Of a stretch of DNA of 64,000 nt, positions 1 to 9,858 are shown in pieces. The notes under the pieces were generated by a model. That model did not search any database. It saw only the letters and a list, made by a program, of their open reading frames with translations, and had not been told where the DNA came from. Numbering within the stretch: position 1 is the first letter of the stretch; the number at the start of each line of letters is the position of its first letter. Origin of the DNA: Erythrobacter sp. JK5 (GTDB lineage Bacteria > Pseudomonadota > Alphaproteobacteria > Sphingomonadales > Sphingomonadaceae); NCBI RefSeq assembly GCF_018205975.1, contig NZ_CP073577.1, positions 496,001-560,000 on the forward strand, written 5' to 3'. The translations under genes and the position numbers were made by a program.

Positions 1-1501
1 CCTTGGATTGCTGCTCGCCCAGCAGACGAGCGGCGTCGCCCACGCCGCAGGCGGGCGGAGAGTATTCGCCCCGTGCCGTGCGCGCTTCCTGCATCGCCGA
101 CTGGCGCAGCAAGTAGCGGTCGGTCTGGAAGATCCGCGTCTGCGGGTCGTAGCTGTTGACCGAAACCGCCGCTTCCTCGTTCGGCACGAATACTCGCGAC
201 CATTTGCCGTCTTCCATCCCGTACTGCGTGCGCCGGTTGACGCAGCCATCGGCCGACCAGTCGAATTCGACATCGTCGGTGCGCGCGCCGGTGACCCGGC
301 TGCGTTCGGGCACCAGCGTGCACAGCAAGGTGCCGTCGCCTGCGAGCGAGGCGGTGGTGCCGTCTCCGTCGTCACCGTTGTTTTCTTCGGCCATCGCGGC
401 TTCGACCCGCTCCTCGATCTCGCTGAAGCTCGGCCGGGTGAGCCAGGCCAGCAGCGCGCCGATCAGCGCGGTTCCGGCCAGACCCGCCAGCAGCATCGCG
501 CGCTGGCGCGTCGCCTGCTTCTTGCGCAGCTGGAACGCGGCAAAGCCGAGCCCGATCGCGACCAGCAGCAGCACCATCGCCAGCGCCATCGCGTTCTCGC
601 GGCCTTCCATCACTTCCATCTGCGCGGTGAGCCGCAGCCGCGCGCGCTTCTCGCGCAGCTCGGCCTCGCGCGCTTCGAGCCGCGCCTGCGCTTCGGCCCG
701 CTGCGCTTCGAAGCGGTCGCGCTCGGCAGCGTTGAGCTCCTCGATCGAGCGGCACGGCAGTGCGTTGGTGCGCGGCTCGACATCGTTGGCGCGCAGGAAC
801 GGCAGCAGCTCGCGCAAGCTCACCGCGAAATAGAATTCCGCATCCGATCCGTCCGAATCCGCGCCGAAGGAATTGACCCCGAGCACCCGGCCGCAACCGT
901 CGAGCAGCGGTCCGCCAGAATTGCCGCGCGCGATCGGGGCGGTGTGGAGGATGGTGTCGAACTGGCGGCTGGGCCGCTCGCCCGACAGGAATCCGCGGCT
1001 TTTCACCGGCGGCTGCGCGCGGAAGATGTCGCCGATCTCCAGCCCCTGCGCAAGGTCGACATTCATCGGATACCCGATGGCCGAGACCTCGCCCATGTCG
1101 CCGCTGACGCCGCCGGCAAAGGTCAGCGGCGGCAGTCGCATCGCGCCGTCGACGATTTCGAGCAGCGCGAGGTCGTTGCGCGGGCTCACTGCGACCGGCT
1201 TGGCAAATGCACCCGCCGCGCCTTCGCTCGGCACGATCCCGATCCGCAGCGTATCGTCCTGCAGCGCTTCGCGGATGACATGGGCGTTGGTGACGATCCG
1301 GTTCGCGGTCACCGCAAAGCCGCTGCCATGGCTGACCGGCACCACATCTTCGCCATCTTGCGCGATCAGCACCACGCGGACCACGCCGCGCGCGGCGGCA
1401 TCGATATCGCCGGGGTCGGCCGTTGCAGGACCCGGAAGCGCGAACAGCGCGCACAGGGCGAGCAGCAGCGCCCCCCAGCTGGCAAAGCGAGAATCGAACA
1501 T
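1..1501 (-). CDS. Membrane-anchored trypsin-like serine protease (partial, runs off left edge)
   Basis: The frame opens with ATG at 1501 and stays open to the left edge, so about 500 residues are visible and the C-terminus is missing. Residues 1-28 form a signal peptide ending ATA-DPG. A trypsin-fold domain follows with the catalytic triad visible in order: TNAHV (His), NDLALLE (Asp) and GNSGGPLL (Ser), as in S1C/DegP-type proteases, but no PDZ domain. Next come an Arg/Glu/Ala-rich coiled coil, two membrane segments about 20 residues apart, and a further soluble domain. It probably cleaves proteins in the periplasm while tethered to the inner membrane. It is divergent from ada. The protease assignment is firm; its substrate cannot be inferred. 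Confidence 0.85.
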   Translation of the reverse strand, partial: MFDSRFASWGALLLALCALFALPGPATADPGDIDAAARGVVRVVLIAQDGEDVVPVSHGSGFAVTANRIVTNAHVIREALQDDTLRIGIVPSEGAAGAFAKPVAVSPRNDLALLEIVDGAMRLPPLTFAGGVSGDMGEVSAIGYPMNVDLAQGLEIGDIFRAQPPVKSRGFLSGERPSRQFDTILHTAPIARGNSGGPLLDGCGRVLGVNSFGADSDGSDAEFYFAVSLRELLPFLRANDVEPRTNALPCRSIEELNAAERDRFEAQRAEAQARLEAREAELREKRARLRLTAQMEVMEGRENAMALAMVLLLVAIGLGFAAFQLRKKQATRQRAMLLAGLAGTALIGALLAWLTRPSFSEIEERVEAAMAEENNGDDGDGTTASLAGDGTLLCTLVPERSRVTGARTDDVEFDWSADGCVNRRTQYGMEDGKWSRVFVPNEEAAVSVNSYDPQTRIFQTDRYLLRQSAMQEARTARGEYSPPACGVGDAARLLGEQQSK

Positions 1502-1570
1502 CACGCCTGCTCTATAACGCGGCTTTTCAAAAACGTGTTAGCGAATGGCGTGATTTCGGGTGAGGACGAT

Positions 1571-1608
1571 TGAGCGCAAGGTCCGGGATGCGGCGAATGT
1601 GCTATGAT
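1571..1608 (+). promoter_or_regulatory. Possible Ada-responsive promoter of ada
   Basis: A TATGAT -10-like hexamer lies at 1603-1608, and TGAGCGCAAG at 1571-1580 resembles the Ada box core (consensus AAAGCGCA) about 40 bases before the expected transcription start. No good -35 is visible, as expected of an activator-dependent promoter. The start codon at 1623 is only about 8 bases after the predicted start of transcription, and no Shine-Dalgarno is visible. The match is partial and this is an inference. Confidence 0.3.
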
Positions 1609-1622
1609 GCGACAACCGCGCC

Positions 1623-2687
1623 ATGACTGAAGCACGCAACACATTCGCAGCGCTGAGCGACGACGATCGCTGGCGAATCGCCATGGCCAAGGACCGCCGG
1701 TTCGACGGCGCATTCGTAACCGGGGTGCATTCGACCGGCATCTATTGCCGCCCGAGCTGTCCGGCGCGCGCTCCTTTGCGCAGGAACGTGCGGTTCTACG
1801 CCGCGGCTGCCGACGCAGAGGCGGCAGGGCTGCGGGCGTGCAAGCGCTGCTCGCCCAACACCCAGAGCGCAGAGGAGGCCTGCGTGCTCGCAGCGATCAA
1901 GGCGATCCGCGCCGAAGGGGCGATGACGCTCGATCAGCTGTCGGACCTCACCGGATATTCACCCACGCATTTCCAGCGCCTGTTCAAGCGCACCGTCGGC
2001 CTCTCGCCAGCTGCGTTTGCACGCGCGCTGCGCGAGGAACGGGTGCGCGAGGCGCTGGAGGGCGGGGCGAGCGTCACCCAAGCGCTCTACGAAGCGGGCT
2101 ATTCCGCACCCTCGCGGTTTTATGCGGACACGAAAGGAAGGCTCGGCATGCAGGCAAGCGACTGGCGCAACGGCGGGAAGGGGCGGATGATCCACTGGAG
2201 CGTGGTGCCGACCTCGCTCGGCGCCATGCTGGTGGCGGCGACCGGCAAAGGCGTATGCTGCCTTGCCTTTGGCGAGGGCGAAGAGGAATTGCGCGCGCGC
2301 TTCCCCAAGGCCGAACTCGTCGAAGGCCGCGAGGAATTCCGAGCGCTGTTCGAACAGGTGATCGCGGCGGTCGAGGAGCCGTCGATCGACAATTCGCACA
2401 TTCCGCTCGACGTGAAGGGCACCGCGTTCCAGCAACGCTGCTGGGAGGCATTGCGCAAGATTCCGGCAGGCGAAACGCGCAGCTACGGCGAGCAGGCAGC
2501 GATGCTGGGCAATCCCAAGGCGAGCCGCGCCGTCGGCAGCGCCAACGGGGCGAACAATATCGCGGTGCTGATCCCGTGCCACCGGGTGGTGCCCGCAAGC
2601 GGGGGCGTGGGCGGCTATGCCTATGGTCCGGAGATCAAGGCCGAGCTGCTGCGCCGCGAGGGTGCCGACCAGAAGGAGCTGTTCTGA
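1623..2687 (+). CDS. ada: Bifunctional Ada: methylphosphotriester-sensing activator and O6-methylguanine-DNA methyltransferase
   Basis: This 354-residue protein has the full Ada layout. The N-terminal zinc domain carries C42, C46, C73 and C76, with C42 the expected methyl acceptor from DNA phosphotriesters. An AraC-type HTH follows (QLSDLTGYSPTHFQRLFKR). The C-terminal methyltransferase carries the active-site motif PCHRVV with C319. It removes methyl groups from alkylated DNA in a suicidal reaction and, once methylated, activates the alkylation response. Its length matches E. coli Ada (354). The stop codon is one base before the next gene's ATG, so the two are probably co-transcribed. Confidence 0.95.
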   Translation: MTEARNTFAALSDDDRWRIAMAKDRRFDGAFVTGVHSTGIYCRPSCPARAPLRRNVRFYAAAADAEAAGLRACKRCSPNTQSAEEACVLAAIKAIRAEGAMTLDQLSDLTGYSPTHFQRLFKRTVGLSPAAFARALREERVREALEGGASVTQALYEAGYSAPSRFYADTKGRLGMQASDWRNGGKGRMIHWSVVPTSLGAMLVAATGKGVCCLAFGEGEEELRARFPKAELVEGREEFRALFEQVIAAVEEPSIDNSHIPLDVKGTAFQQRCWEALRKIPAGETRSYGEQAAMLGNPKASRAVGSANGANNIAVLIPCHRVVPASGGVGGYAYGPEIKAELLRREGADQKELF

Positions 2688-2688
2688 T

Positions 2689-3434
2689 ATGACCAGAAAC
2701 GATTTCGCGGCGCTCCATCGCAGCGGCGATCCGCTGGTGCTCTACAACGTCTGGGACGCGGGCAGCGCGGTCGCAGTGGCCGAGGCCGGGGCGCAAGCGA
2801 TCGCCACCGGCAGCCACTCGCTCGCCGGCGCGCAGGGCTACGACGACGGCGAGCACATCCCGTTCGTTCGGCTGACCGAAACCGCCCGGCAGATCGCCGA
2901 AGCGGTCGACCTGCCGGTCACGATCGACATGGAAGCGGGCTATGCCACCAATCTCGCCGACCTCGCGCGCAATGCCGATGCGCTGGTCCACGCCGGGGCG
3001 ATCGGCTGCAACCTCGAAGACCGCCTGATCCGCGCCGGGGGGCTGCGTTCGATCGAGGAACAGGCCGAGCGGATCGCGGCAGTCGATCGCGAGGGTCTGT
3101 TCGTGAACGCGCGCACCGACGTGTTTCTCGGGCCGCTTATGGCGGGCAGGGACCCGAACCAGGTCGAACTAGTACACACCGCGATCGAACGCGCCGCCGC
3201 CTACCGCGCGGCGGGGCGGGGTGCTTCTTCATCCCCGGTCTCAGCGATCCCGATCTGATCGCGCAAGTGTGCGACGCGGTCGCGCTGCCGGTCAACGTGA
3301 TGCGTTTGCCCGAGATGGTCAGCAATGCCGAACTGGGGAGGCTTGGCGTCGCCCGTATCAGCTACGGCGGCGCGCCGTGGCGGGCAGCAATGGCGAGTGT
3401 AACAGAGGCGGCGAAGGCGGCGTTTTCGGGCTAA
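2689..3434 (+). CDS. Isocitrate lyase/PEP mutase family enzyme, interrupted by a 1-nt frameshift
   Basis: ATG at 2689 follows the ada stop by one base. The product aligns with the PEP mutase/isocitrate lyase superfamily: VTIDMEAGYA (metal-binding region), GCNLEDRL and VNARTDVF are visible. In the run of Gs at 3213-3221 the frame is lost. Adding one G restores AGAGCFFIPGLSDPDLIA and an open frame to TAA at 3432-3434, giving about 248 residues, the normal length. Read literally the protein ends at 3258. A C-C bond lyase acting on a small oxoacid is likely; the substrate is unknown. Its stop codon overlaps that of the convergent desaturase. Confidence 0.8.
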
Positions 3435-4456
3435 GCCGCAACTCGGGCCGCTTCGCGGAAACTCACCAGCTTGCGGCGATCCTCATCCCATAGCGTCAGG
3501 ATCAAGGGCCGGAACGAATCCCGCGCGGTGTAGCGGTTGACCATGGCCAGGTCAGGGTGAGCCCGGAGCACTTCGGGCAGGCGATAGAATGGTATCCGGC
3601 TCGCGAGGTGATGCACGTGGTGGATGCCGATATTGGCGGTGAACCAGCGCAGCACGGGCGGCAGGTCGAGGTGCGTGCTGCCCAGCAGCGCGGCATCGTG
3701 GAAAGACCAGTCGTCCTGGTAATCCCAATGCGCCTCTTCGAACTGGTGCTGCACATAAAACAGCCACACGCCCATCGACGCGGCGAGCAGCAACGTCGGG
3801 AGAAATACCAGCGCGGTGGTCGCCAGCCCGAACTGATAGACAAGACCGCCCAGCAGCAGCGCAGTCGCCGCATTGGTCGCCATCGCGCTGATCCAGTAGA
3901 CCGATCCCGCTCTCATCAGGCCGATCGGCAGGCGGTGGCGCAACAGGAACAGATAGGCGGGACCGAACCCGAGGAGCACCGCCGGGTGTCGGTAAAGCCG
4001 GTATCCAAAGCGACGCAGCCACGGTTTGCTGCGGAATTCGCGGATGGTCAGCGTATCGACATCGCCGAACCCGCGAGCATCGAGGTTTCCCGTCCCGGCA
4101 TGGTGCAAGGCGTGAGACCGGCGCCACGGATCGTAGGGCGTCAGCGTGAACACCCCGATGGCCCGACCGAGCCAGTCATTCCCGGCCCGGTTCGGGAAGT
4201 AGGCGCCATGCCCGCAATCGTGCTGGATGATGAACAGCCGAAGCAACAGCAGCGCAGCAAGCGGGATGAGCGCCAGGGCGTAATAATATCCCGAATCGAT
4301 CGCCAGCAGCGTACCCGCGAACACGCCGATGAACGGCACGATCGTAATCGCGAACTCCCACAGGCTGCGAATGGTCTTCGGGTCTCGGAAAGCCGCAAGA
4401 TCGCGTATCAATTGCTTGGGATCGGGCGCAGTTTCGCGTTGGCTATGAGGGGGCAT
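3431..4456 (-). CDS. Membrane fatty acid desaturase
   Basis: This is a 341-residue integral membrane diiron desaturase of the acyl-lipid/omega-6 type. Three histidine boxes are visible: HDCGHGA, RRSHALHH and GIHHVHHL. Hydrophobic segments pair around them (VPFIGVFAGTLLAI, YALALIPLAALLLLRLF, and two more before the third box). It introduces cis double bonds into membrane acyl chains. I chose ATG 4456 because AAGGA lies a few bases upstream; the frame extends to 4549, but that extra N-terminus is Arg/Cys-rich and lacks family character. It is read in the same direction as the GST and photolyase genes. Confidence 0.88.
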   Translation of the reverse strand: MPPHSQRETAPDPKQLIRDLAAFRDPKTIRSLWEFAITIVPFIGVFAGTLLAIDSGYYYALALIPLAALLLLRLFIIQHDCGHGAYFPNRAGNDWLGRAIGVFTLTPYDPWRRSHALHHAGTGNLDARGFGDVDTLTIREFRSKPWLRRFGYRLYRHPAVLLGFGPAYLFLLRHRLPIGLMRAGSVYWISAMATNAATALLLGGLVYQFGLATTALVFLPTLLLAASMGVWLFYVQHQFEEAHWDYQDDWSFHDAALLGSTHLDLPPVLRWFTANIGIHHVHHLASRIPFYRLPEVLRAHPDLAMVNRYTARDSFRPLILTLWDEDRRKLVSFREAARVAA

Positions 4457-4586
4457 TCGGTTCCTTGGGGGAGTTGCGGCACTTCGATATGAACGACGTG
4501 TTATGGCAGACTTATGGCAAAGTCGCGAAACAGCGGCGCAAATTTCCACGTATCGGCGGGGTTAGTCGACCCATGCCGACTCTGGT

Positions 4587-5231
4587 TCAATCCAGTTTCG
4601 GCGGGAAGCCCGGCTCGCACTTCGCCATCGCACGCTGATACGCATCGCGAGAGCCGATCCGCTGGAGGTACGCTTGCAGGTTCGGCAGGTGGTCGATTGT
4701 CATGTTGTTGAAGGCGCGGCTGGTGGTCAGCTGGAATACCATCATGATGTCCGCCGTCGTCAGTTGCGAACCGCCGAAATAGTCGGCTTCGCCCAGCCGG
4801 GTTTCGATCTGCTCCCACGCATTGGTCACGCGCTTGGCCAGCGGCGGAGGCATCTGCGCACCGACCGCATTCACGGCGATCTGCATCATGCCGTTGGTCA
4901 TGAAGGTCGCGTTGGCGAAGTGGAACCAATAGAGGTGATCGGCGAAATCGGGGTGTTCGGGGCCTGGCACCAGATCGGTATCGGGCGCATACTTGCCGAT
5001 GATGTATTCTACGATCGCGCCGCTTTCGCCGAGCACCAGGCTTTGTCCGTCTTTGGCGTCGGTGATCACCGGAGCAACCTCCATCGGATGCAGCGCCTTC
5101 AGTTCGGGCGGAGCCAACCGTGTGTCGGGATCGCGATTGTAGAGCTTAAGTTCGTAATCGAGCTCCAGCTCCTCGAGCAGCCAGACGATGCGTTCGGATT
5201 GCGAGATCCGCAGATGGTGGACGGTCAGCAT
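4587..5231 (-). CDS. Glutathione S-transferase family protein
   Basis: A 214-residue protein with the two-domain GST layout. The N-terminal thioredoxin-like domain begins MLTVHHLRISQSERIVWLLE, with Ser in the usual active-site region, and carries the cis-Pro motif MEVAPVI and the glutathione-binding ESGAI. A helical C-terminal domain follows with the STADIMM-like sequence LTTADIMMVF. It presumably conjugates or reduces substrates with glutathione in the cytoplasm. It starts 15 bases downstream of the photolyase stop, so the two are likely one transcript. Substrate is not predictable. Confidence 0.88.
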   Translation of the reverse strand: MLTVHHLRISQSERIVWLLEELELDYELKLYNRDPDTRLAPPELKALHPMEVAPVITDAKDGQSLVLGESGAIVEYIIGKYAPDTDLVPGPEHPDFADHLYWFHFANATFMTNGMMQIAVNAVGAQMPPPLAKRVTNAWEQIETRLGEADYFGGSQLTTADIMMVFQLTTSRAFNNMTIDHLPNLQAYLQRIGSRDAYQRAMAKCEPGFPPKLD

Positions 5232-5246
5232 GGGGCGAAATCCTCT

Positions 5247-6823
5247 CTACTCGTTTCGCGCCCACCCTTTGCTGGCCGGTTCGAGGCTGTCGAGAAAATT
5301 CTGCGCGCTATCGAGGTAGTCCTGCCGTTTGCCTTCGTCCATCCGGTCCCAGTTGGAATAGATCCGCCCGATCCGGTGGTTGCTCTCCAGCCGATCGCGG
5401 TGGCGGTCCATGAAATGCCAGTACAGCGGGTTGAACGGGCAGGCGCCGTCGCCGGTCTTCTTGCTGACCGAATAGCTGCAGTCCTTGCAGTAGTCCGACA
5501 TCTTGTTGATGTAGTTTCCACTCGCCGCGTAGGGCTTGGTCGCGAGCTTGCCGCCATCGGCATAGAGGATCATGCCGCTGACATTGGGCAGCTCGACCCA
5601 TTGATACGCATCGGCATAGACCGCCAGATACCAGTCCTGCACGTCGCGCGGGTTGATCCCGGCGAGCAGGCAGAAATTGCCGAGCACCATCAGCCGCTGG
5701 ATGTGGTGGGCGTGGGCGTTGGCCTTTGTCGAGCGGATGCAATCGGCGAGGCAGCGCATGTCGGTTTCGCCGGTCCAGAAAAACTCGGGCAGGCCGCGCT
5801 GGGCGTTCAGCTGGTTGTCGCTTTCCAGCCCCGGCATGTGCAACCAGTAGAACCCGCGAATGTATTCGCGCCAGCCGATGATCTGGCGGATGAAACCTTC
5901 GACCGAATTGATCGGCGCGCGGCCATCTTCGTAGGCCTGTTCCGCGCGCTTGCAGAGCTCCAGCGGGTCGAGCAAGCCGCAATTGATGCTGGTCGACAGC
6001 ATCGAATGGAACATGTCGTCTTCGCCATGCACCATCGCGTCCTGATAGGGCCGAACTTCTCGATCCGCTCGGCGAAGAACGCGTCGGCGGCCTTTTCGGC
6101 GTCGTCTGACGTGACGGGCCAGCCGAACGGTTCGAGATCGCCGAAATGATCGCCGAATTTCTCGCCGACGAGGTCGATCACTTCCCGGGTAGTTTCGTCG
6201 GGCTCGAACTTGGGAACCGGTGGCGGGTCCATTTCTTCCTTGGGCGGTTCGCGGTTGTCCTTGTCGTAATTCCAGTCACCGCCGACCGGCTTCCCGCTAT
6301 CTGTCATCAGGATGCCGGTCTTGCGCCGCATTTCGCGGTAGAAATGCTCCATGGTGAGGTGCTTGCGCCCCTCGGCCCAGTCCTGGAATTCGGCATGCGA
6401 GCATAAGAACCGGTCGTCGGGGAGGATATCGACCGGGCAGGCAAACTTGTCGGGCCATTCCTCGATGGCCTGCTGCACCCGCCATTCGCCCGCTTCGACG
6501 ACGTGAATTTCGCGGGGGTCGTGGCGCTCGACCGCACGCGCGACTTCGCCGGTGAAGCTGCCCGAATTGTCGTCGTCGGTGAGTTCAACGTAATCGACCG
6601 TCCACCCGGCATCGCGCAGCTCTTCGGCGAAATGGCGCATGGCCGAAAAGATCAGGACGATCTTCTGCTTGTGATGTCTGACGTAGGTCGCCTCGTCCCA
6701 GACCTCCATCATCAGGATGACGGTGTCGTCCTTGGTGCGTCCGCGCAGCGAAGCGAGCGTGCGGTTCAGCTGGTCGCCAAGGATCGGGACGAGGATTGGG
6801 CCAGAGGTGGTATTGTTCGACAT
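5247..6823 (-). CDS. FeS-BCP type photolyase ((6-4) photolyase, PhrB-like), interrupted by a 1-nt frameshift
   Basis: The N-terminal half (ILGDQLN, alpha/beta antenna domain) and the C-terminal half (helical FAD domain) lie in different frames. The break is at the GGG run 6048-6050 (CCC in the gene). Restoring one C gives FGPYQDAMVHGEDDMFHSMLS and one protein of about 525 residues, close to PhrB of Agrobacterium. Cysteines for a [4Fe-4S] cluster are visible: one in PLELC, two in YCKDC and one in ACPFNPLYWHF, the signature of bacterial (6-4) photolyases. It would repair UV (6-4) photoproducts using blue light. GST follows in the same direction. Confidence 0.85.
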
Positions 6824-6856
6824 GCCGCATCAATGAATGGCGCGGCGATTGGTGCC

Positions 6857-9034
6857 TCAAACGAAGCTGTACGGATCGATATCGATGCCAACCCGCACGC
6901 CCGGCGCGAAGTCCTGACCGCCGACCCAATGGTTCAGCACCTGCTGGAGGTTTGCCGAGCGTCGGGCGTTGACCAGGAAGCGATAGCGATAGCGACCCCG
7001 CAGCAGCGACAGCGGGGCGGGGGCCGGGCCGAGGATGTAGAGGTCGTCGAGATGGGGGCGGGCATCGCCCAGCCGCACCGCAGCCTCGCGCGCCTCCTTC
7101 TCGTCTTCGCTCGACAGGATGATTGCGGCCCAACGCCCGAAGGGCGGGGCACCGGCATCGCGTCGAGCCTCGGTTTCAGCCTCGTAAAAGGCGTCGCGGT
7201 CACCGTTTGCCAGCGCCGCGATCACGGGCGCTTCGGGGTGACGCGTCTGAATCAGGACCTCTCCCGGTTTCTCACCACGGCCTGCGCGTCCGGCGACCTG
7301 CGCAACCTGCTGGTAGGTGCGCTCGGCAGCGCGCAGGTCTCCGCCTTCGAGGCCGAGATCGGCATCCACCACGCCCACCAAGGTGAGTTCGGGAAAGTGA
7401 AACCCCTTGGTCACCAGTTGCGTGCCGACGATCACGTCGATCGCCTTGGCTTCGGCCTGCGCAATGAATTCCGCCGCGCGTTCGGGCGAGCCGAGCGTGT
7501 CCGACGTGGCCACCGCGACCCGCGCTTCAGGGAACAGTTCGGCGACCTCATCGGCGATCCGTTCGACTCCCGGACCGCAGGCGACGAGGCAATCGCCTTC
7601 GCCGCATTCGGGACAGGTCTCGGGCGGTTGCGTCTCCAGCCCGCAATGGTGGCAGGCGAGTCGGGCGGAGAGGCGGTGCTCGACCAGCCACGCGCTGCAA
7701 TTGGGGCATTGGAAGCGATGCCCGCAATTGCGGCACAGGGTCAGCGGGGCATAGCCGCGGCGATTGAGGAACAGCAGCGATTGTTCGCCCGCTGCCAGCC
7801 GCGCCTCCAGCCCCTCGATCAGCGGGGCCGAGAGCCAGCGGCCATGCGCAGGCTTCTCCTTGGTGAGGTCGACCAGCTTGATATCGGGCAGCTCTGCCCC
7901 GCCGAACCGGCTCGGCAGCTCCAGCTTCGTGTAGGTCCCGATATCGGCCATGTGCAGGCTTTCGAGCGCCGGGGTCGCGCTGGCGAGTACTACCGGGATG
8001 CCCTCGAACCGGGCGCGCATCACCGACACGTCGCGGGCATTGTAGCGCACCCCGTCATCCTGCTTGAAGCTGATCTCGTGCGCCTCGTCGACCACGATCA
8101 GGCCGAGCTTGGCATAGGGCAGGAACAGCGCCGAGCGCGCGCCTACGATGACCTGCGCGCCCCCGTTCTTTGGCCCCTCCGAAATCGCCCGCCACGCCCG
8201 CCGCCGCTCGGTCGACTTGAGCGAGGAATGCCACAGCACCGGCGGCGTTCCGAAACGCTGTTCGAATCGATGGAGGAAGTTCTCGGTCAGCGCGATTTCG
8301 GGCAGCAGCACCAGCACCTGACGACCAAACCGCACCGCTGCGGCGATCGGTTCGAAATAGGTTTCGGTCTTGCCCGACCCGGTTACGCCGTCGAGCAGGA
8401 ATGGCTCGAAAGTCTGCTCCTCGACCGCCTGCACCAGCCGTTTCGCCACCGCCATCTGGTCGGGAGAAAGAGCTGGCTGATGGAAATCCGGATCGGCAGG
8501 CGGGTAGGGGCGATCGATCGCCACCGTCACCGGCTCGATCACCCCCTGGTTGACGAGACCGCGCAGCACCCCTTCGGAAACGCCCGCGATCCCGGCAAGC
8601 TCGCGGATCGTGCCTTGTTCCCCGTCGAGCGCCTCGATTGCGGCGGCGCGCTGCGGGGTCATGCGCTCCGGCACGCCGCCCGACAGGCGGTACTCGGTCA
8701 TGGTCGCAGGCCCGCCCAGTGCACCGCCGCTCGACAGGACCATCCGGGCGACGCTCGCCAGCGGGGCGCAATAGTAGTCTGCTGTCCACTCGATCAGTCG
8801 CCGCAGCGGCTTCGAAATTGGCGGCACGGGAATGATCTCGCGCAGCGCGCGCAGTTTGGAGGCGTCGACCTGCTTGCCGGGGAGCCTGCCTTCATCCCAC
8901 ACGATCCCCGTAACGGTGCGCGGGCCGAGCGGGGCGACGACGACGCTGCCCGGCGCGACAGCCATCCCTTCTGCCAGCTTGTAATCGAGCGGGCCGAGTG
9001 CTGCATTGAGGACAAGGAGTCGGACGCGGTTCAT
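6857..9034 (-). CDS. priA: Primosomal protein N' (replication restart helicase PriA)
   Basis: A 725-residue SF2 helicase that reloads the replisome at stalled forks. Walker A GVTGSGKT is at residues 216-223, followed by the DEAH box (VVDEAHE). The zinc-binding insert has paired cysteines CRNCG, CPNC, CHHC and CPECG. The N-terminal 3'-DNA binding domain starts RVRLLVLNAAL. I chose ATG 9034; the open frame extends 14 codons further (9076) but without family sequence and into the divergent promoter region shared with the DUF4197 gene. Confidence 0.95.
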   Translation of the reverse strand: MNRVRLLVLNAALGPLDYKLAEGMAVAPGSVVVAPLGPRTVTGIVWDEGRLPGKQVDASKLRALREIIPVPPISKPLRRLIEWTADYYCAPLASVARMVLSSGGALGGPATMTEYRLSGGVPERMTPQRAAAIEALDGEQGTIRELAGIAGVSEGVLRGLVNQGVIEPVTVAIDRPYPPADPDFHQPALSPDQMAVAKRLVQAVEEQTFEPFLLDGVTGSGKTETYFEPIAAAVRFGRQVLVLLPEIALTENFLHRFEQRFGTPPVLWHSSLKSTERRRAWRAISEGPKNGGAQVIVGARSALFLPYAKLGLIVVDEAHEISFKQDDGVRYNARDVSVMRARFEGIPVVLASATPALESLHMADIGTYTKLELPSRFGGAELPDIKLVDLTKEKPAHGRWLSAPLIEGLEARLAAGEQSLLFLNRRGYAPLTLCRNCGHRFQCPNCSAWLVEHRLSARLACHHCGLETQPPETCPECGEGDCLVACGPGVERIADEVAELFPEARVAVATSDTLGSPERAAEFIAQAEAKAIDVIVGTQLVTKGFHFPELTLVGVVDADLGLEGGDLRAAERTYQQVAQVAGRAGRGEKPGEVLIQTRHPEAPVIAALANGDRDAFYEAETEARRDAGAPPFGRWAAIILSSEDEKEAREAAVRLGDARPHLDDLYILGPAPAPLSLLRGRYRYRFLVNARRSANLQQVLNHWVGGQDFAPGVRVGIDIDPYSFV

Positions 9035-9087
9035 AAGTGCCTGCGCAATATGGGAGCGTGGGGCATCAAACCACAAGGAGAGGGGTC

Positions 9088-9789
9088 ATGGATATGAACG
9101 TTCGCGAATTCGGGGATCACGGTCGCAGGGATGCGCTGAAGCTGGGTCTGGGCGGCGCGCTGCTGCTGTCGCTGCCAGCCTGCGCGACCACGCAGGGCTT
9201 CAGCCTCACCGAAGCGATCCGCCGGTTGCTGCTGCTGTCGAGCGAGCGCGCCTTCGCGCGGCTGACCGCCCCGGACGGCTATTGGGACGATCAGGTTGCC
9301 CGGCTCGGCCTCGGCAATCTGCTCGGCACGCGCGGGGACGTGCTGTCGCGCATTCTCACCTCCGCGCTGTTCAAGGATCGGCTCGAAGATGCCTTCGCCG
9401 ACATCGCGATCGAGGGTTCAGAACGCGCGGCGCCGCTGGTGGCGGACGCGGTGCGGGTAATCGGCGTCGCCAACGCCGTCGAACTGGTTCGCGGCGGACC
9501 GACTGCGGCGACCGAATTGCTGCGCGGCGAGCTGGGCGGCCAGCTGATCGATGCGATGGTGCCTGAGCTGGGCGACGCGATCCGCATCGCCTCAGACCCG
9601 CTGGTCGGACAGTTGATCGATGCGGCGGCCGGAACCAATGTCAGCGGCATCGCGCAGCGGCTCGCGGGCAGGATCGACGACGCGATCTGGACCGAGATGG
9701 GATCCGAAGAGGCCGCGATCCGGCGCGATCCGGCGCAGACCGGCGATCCGCTGCTGATCGGCGTGTTCGGGGCCGAGCGGGTGCTCTAG
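9088..9789 (+). CDS. DUF4197 domain lipoprotein
   Basis: This 233-residue protein belongs to the DUF4197 family of unknown function. Its N-terminus has paired arginines (GRRDALKLG), a hydrophobic stretch and the lipobox LPAC, so it is likely exported and lipidated. The family core begins LTEAIRRLLLLSSERAF and is helical throughout. ATG 9088 was chosen because AAGGAGAGG lies 4 bases upstream; an earlier in-frame ATG at 9037 lies in the divergent promoter region. It faces away from priA with 53 bases between starts. No function is known for the family. Confidence 0.85.
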   Translation: MDMNVREFGDHGRRDALKLGLGGALLLSLPACATTQGFSLTEAIRRLLLLSSERAFARLTAPDGYWDDQVARLGLGNLLGTRGDVLSRILTSALFKDRLEDAFADIAIEGSERAAPLVADAVRVIGVANAVELVRGGPTAATELLRGELGGQLIDAMVPELGDAIRIASDPLVGQLIDAAAGTNVSGIAQRLAGRIDDAIWTEMGSEEAAIRRDPAQTGDPLLIGVFGAERVL

Positions 9790-9858
9790 CCTCGCAGCGA
9801 TGGCTGTGCCATCTCCGTCGGCAACGATTCGACACACGCGAGGGGAGCACAGCGCACC

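Noticed and set aside
6503..9097. An 864-codon open frame on the plus strand
   Set aside because: It lies antisense to priA and the photolyase, has no family sequence and the Arg/His-rich composition of a shadow frame in high G+C DNA.
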